Shown here: piece after piece, positions 6,474 to 8,703 of the stretch | Layout: each line of letters begins with the position of its first letter | Position numbering within the stretch: the stretch's first letter is position 1 | DNA from: Porticoccaceae bacterium | GTDB taxonomy: Bacteria > Pseudomonadota > Gammaproteobacteria > Pseudomonadales > Porticoccaceae | Length of the DNA stretch: 8,703 bases | NCBI GenBank assembly: GCA_030590275.1 | Contig: JAUUYV010000049.1 | Coordinates: forward strand, 1-8,703 | Reading direction: 5' to 3' | Notes under the pieces: model-generated | Database searches by the model: none | What the model was told of the DNA's origin: nothing | The model's input: the letters and a program-made list of their open reading frames with translations, nothing else | Position numbers and translations under genes: made by a program

Positions 6474-7451
6474 ATGAAATATCGAATTTTGGGTAGCAGT
6501 GGTGCTGAAGTGTCGGCCATTGGCCTCGGTTGCATGGGCATGTCGGACTTTTATGGACCGGCCGATGAAGATGAATCCATCGCGACCTTGCATCATGCGC
6601 TTGCGATTGGCCTTAATTTTCTCGATACCTCGGATGTCTACGGTCGTGGTCACAATGAAACCCTGATTGGTCGAGCGATTGCTGACCGGCGTGAGCAAGC
6701 ATTTATCGCCACCAAATTTGGCATTGCCGGGGCGAAACTAAAACCGGAAGGCGGGTTAGAAATACAGGTGGATGGCCGGCCCGAATATGTGAAGTCGGCT
6801 TGTGATGCCAGTTTAAAACGCTTAGGGATTGAGTGTATTGATCTTTATTACCAACACCGGGTTGATCCCAATGTTCCCATCGAAGAAACCGTGGGAGCGA
6901 TGGCTGAGCTAGTTACTGCCGGTAAGGTACGTTTTCTAGGTCTTTCCGAAGCTTCGGCTGATCCTGATCTCATTCGTCGTGCGAGCGCGGTTCATCCCAT
7001 CGCTGCTTTGCAGAGCGAATACTCGCTTTGGACCCGCGACCCCGAGCCGGAAGTACTTCCCGTATGCAAGGAACTGAATATCGCTTTTGTGCCCTATAGT
7101 CCTCTTGGGCGCGGTTTTTTGACGGGCACCATTACCGACACTAAAGATATGGGCGATAAGGATTTTCGTAAATCTAATCCGCGTTTTCAGCCCGGAAATA
7201 TCGAGCTTAATCTGCAATTAGCGGAAACGATTAAATCTATGGCTGGCGATAAGGGCTGCACAGCGCCGCAACTCGCACTGGCCTGGTTGCTGGCTCAGGG
7301 CGAGCAAATTATTCCTATACCTGGGACGCGCCGCATTCGTAACCTCGATAATAATGCGGGTGCTGTTGATGTCGAGCTGAGTTCCACTGAACTAAAAGAA
7401 GTCGAAGCCGTATTCGCACCAGATGCCGCAGCAGGCGCCCGTTATGCCTAA
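6474..7451 (+). CDS. Aldo-keto reductase (AKR)
   Basis: This cytoplasmic (beta/alpha)8 oxidoreductase of 325 residues probably reduces carbonyls with NADPH. The catalytic tetrad is complete: D51 and Y56 in DTSDVYG, K81 in ATKFG, and H128 in YYQHRVDP. Other family features are IGLGCMGMS near the N-terminus (16-24), [13 protein letters not shown] (206-218) and the coenzyme-binding IPIPGTRR region near 295. It resembles the broad-specificity bacterial AKRs often annotated as AKR13-like or pyridoxal-reductase-like. The ATG has GGGGAG (6464-6469) only 4 nt upstream, a slightly tight but usable spacing. It is preceded by a terminator and a repeat-bearing leader, so it probably opens a new transcript. 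The next gene follows after 71 bp on the same strand with no terminator between. The physiological substrate is unknown. Confidence 0.93.
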   Translation: MKYRILGSSGAEVSAIGLGCMGMSDFYGPADEDESIATLHHALAIGLNFLDTSDVYGRGHNETLIGRAIADRREQAFIATKFGIAGAKLKPEGGLEIQVDGRPEYVKSACDASLKRLGIECIDLYYQHRVDPNVPIEETVGAMAELVTAGKVRFLGLSEASADPDLIRRASAVHPIAALQSEYSLWTRDPEPEVLPVCKELNIAFVPYSPLGRGFLTGTITDTKDMGDKDFRKSNPRFQPGNIELNLQLAETIKSMAGDKGCTAPQLALAWLLAQGEQIIPIPGTRRIRNLDNNAGAVDVELSSTELKEVEAVFAPDAAAGARYA

Positions 7452-7510
7452 ATAAGTGAGGTTTGCGGTAAATAATCGGGCAAGCAAAATAAAATATTAC
7501 AAAATAAATC

Positions 7511-7515
7511 AGGAG
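7511..7515 (+). promoter_or_regulatory. Ribosome binding site that fixes a GTG start
   Basis: AGGAG ends 7 nt before the GTG at 7523. The alternative ATG at 7547 (residue 9) has no comparable site, so the GTG is the likelier start of the following gene. Confidence 0.75.
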
Positions 7516-7522
7516 AAGCACC

Positions 7523-8551
7523 GTGGAATTACCTGAAGGCGCTTATATGAAGCTCAACCCAGAGGATGAATACATGCATCCTCTGGGGGCGGAGGAAAAC
7601 TTTAACGAGAGCATGTATTTTAATGTCTACGATGCCGAGGGTCAGGTAGGCGGCTGGTTTCGTATCGGCAATCGAGCCAACGAAGGCTATGCGGAAATGA
7701 GCATCTGCATATACCTGCCCGATGGTTCCGTTGCTTTTATGTTTCAACGACCGAAGATCAATAATAACGATGCTTTCGACGCCGGTGGCATGCAGTTTAT
7801 TGTCGATGAACCCTACACAGCATTAACGGTGAACTACAGCGGTGAAGCCTTGCTATTGAAAAATCCTCACGACATGATCGATCCCGGCAAAGCCTTTAAG
7901 TCAAACCCAAAGTTGTCCTGTACGGTTGAGCTGAAGTACCGTGGGGTATCACCGATGTACGGCGGCGAACCCATGTTGGCCGATGGTTCACCCTGGCTGG
8001 AGAGCCCCGGCAGTGGTTTGTATGTGGGCCACTATGAGCAGCATATTGCCGGTATAGGAAAATTTGTGATTGGAGATCAAACCTACACCATCAACGGACT
8101 GGGTTTGCGCGATCACAGTTGGGGGCCGCGTTACTGGCAGAATGTACAGCACTACCGCTGGTTGCCGATGAGCTTTACCGAAGACTTCGCCATTATGTGT
8201 CTGAAGAAAACCACCGCCGATGGCACAAAAATAGTAGGCGGTATGGTGCTTAACGAAGGGCGTTATGACCTGATCCGCGATGTAAAAATAGAATCCCAGT
8301 GGGACGAAAATTACTATCAAACCAGCATGTCGGCCTGGGCCAGAACCGATCACGCCGAATACGAAATCGAAGGTCGGGTGATGTCATTAATTCCGCTGCG
8401 TAATCGACGCACTCTGGAAGATGGCACCGAGCTAATGACCCGTATTACCGAGGGGATGACCGAATACCGCTGCAACGGCATGGTGGGCTACGGTTTGTCG
8501 GAATATCTTGACCAGATTGTCGATGGCAAGCCTAATGGAATCGATTCCTAA
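7523..8551 (+). CDS. CrtC/AttH-like protein of unknown function (DUF7064/DUF7065 type)
   Basis: This is a 342-residue protein of uncharacterised type with no signal peptide or membrane segment. The N-terminal half has NESMYFNVYD (28-37) and GGWFRIGNRANEG (43-55). The C-terminal half has NGLGLRDHSWGPRYW (191-205) and ends with GMVGYGLSEYLDQ (319-331). These blocks recall a bacterial family I know as hydroxyneurosporene synthase/AttH-like, two stacked lipocalin-like beta domains, recently catalogued as DUF7064 and DUF7065. I give the domain names from memory and without a search. CrtC itself is a carotenoid 1,2-hydratase, so binding or hydrating a hydrophobic isoprenoid-like substrate is possible, but nothing here proves it. 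D197 and H198 in the RDHSWG block are the obvious candidate functional residues. Translation starts at GTG. The kinase-like gene begins 12 nt after the stop, which implies co-transcription. Confidence 0.8.
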   Translation: MELPEGAYMKLNPEDEYMHPLGAEENFNESMYFNVYDAEGQVGGWFRIGNRANEGYAEMSICIYLPDGSVAFMFQRPKINNNDAFDAGGMQFIVDEPYTALTVNYSGEALLLKNPHDMIDPGKAFKSNPKLSCTVELKYRGVSPMYGGEPMLADGSPWLESPGSGLYVGHYEQHIAGIGKFVIGDQTYTINGLGLRDHSWGPRYWQNVQHYRWLPMSFTEDFAIMCLKKTTADGTKIVGGMVLNEGRYDLIRDVKIESQWDENYYQTSMSAWARTDHAEYEIEGRVMSLIPLRNRRTLEDGTELMTRITEGMTEYRCNGMVGYGLSEYLDQIVDGKPNGIDS

Positions 8552-8563
8552 GCGAGGTAAATC

Positions 8564-8703
8564 ATGAGCGAAAACTCTGCACCCGGTCTCAGCGATACCG
8601 AAGTATCGACTTTATTGTCCGAAGAAGTTCTGCGTCACTTTAATGGTGGAAAAGTCGTAAATACTGAAAAAATGTCCGGCGGTGCTTCCCGCGAAACCTG
8701 GTC
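8564..8703 (+). CDS. APH-like phosphotransferase, N-terminal part only (cut by right window edge)
   Basis: The frame opens at ATG 8564 and stays open to the window end, giving 46 complete codons. GAGG (8554-8557) lies 6 nt before the start, and the gene begins 12 nt after the previous stop codon, so the two are almost surely one operon. The motif EKMSGGASRETW (35-46) is the nucleotide-binding start typical of the aminoglycoside phosphotransferase/ACAD10-like kinase family. Outside antibiotic resistance, such kinases act in metabolism. LvaA of Pseudomonas putida phosphorylates 4-hydroxyvaleryl-CoA. With catabolic neighbours, a metabolic role is likelier than drug resistance. The catalytic loop is beyond the window, so activity cannot be checked here. 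Confidence 0.75.
   Translation, partial: MSENSAPGLSDTEVSTLLSEEVLRHFNGGKVVNTEKMSGGASRETW

Noticed and set aside
8564..8703. Antibiotic-resistance kinase
   Set aside because: Only the N-terminal 46 residues are visible, and the operon context is metabolic with no mobile-element or resistance signals.

Overview
The window reads as chromosomal DNA of a Gram-negative bacterium. A marine or other aquatic gammaproteobacterium with moderate GC is my best guess. It rests on the overall protein style, the clear Shine-Dalgarno sites, a perfect CRP-type palindrome and MAPEG plus hydrolase content, not on any marker gene. No rRNA, tRNA, CRISPR array, insertion sequence or phage gene is visible.

Layout, left to right. 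(1) 1-473, minus: the 5' part of a gene for an exported protein, cut by the window edge. (2) 474-1142: a stretch without a convincing gene. It holds a perfect TGTGA-N6-TCACA palindrome and a hairpin. (3) 1143-2108, minus: an epoxide hydrolase with its full catalytic set. (4) 2310-3308, plus: a phosphotriesterase-family (lactonase-like) metallohydrolase. It converges on (5), and a perfect 15-bp stem-loop terminator separates them. (5) 3411-4445, minus: an amidohydrolase-2 family protein of the lactonase-like group. (6) 4734-5180, plus: a four-helix MAPEG membrane protein. (7) 5403-6257, plus: a classical SDR dehydrogenase closed by a strong terminator. (8) 6474-8703, plus: an apparent operon of an aldo-keto reductase, a CrtC/AttH-like protein of unknown function and the start of an APH-like kinase that runs off the right edge.

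How they may work together (inference): the enzymes from 1143 onward look like one catabolic or detoxifying locus for a hydrophobic, oxygenated, possibly cyclic compound. The epoxide hydrolase would open epoxides to diols. The SDR and aldo-keto reductase would interconvert alcohols and carbonyls. The two TIM-barrel hydrolases would open lactones or similar rings. APH-like kinases are known in one case (LvaA of Pseudomonas putida) to phosphorylate 4-hydroxyacyl-CoA, which is what lactone opening plus CoA activation would produce. No substrate can be named from the sequence, and the oxygenases and CoA enzymes that would complete such a route are not in the window.
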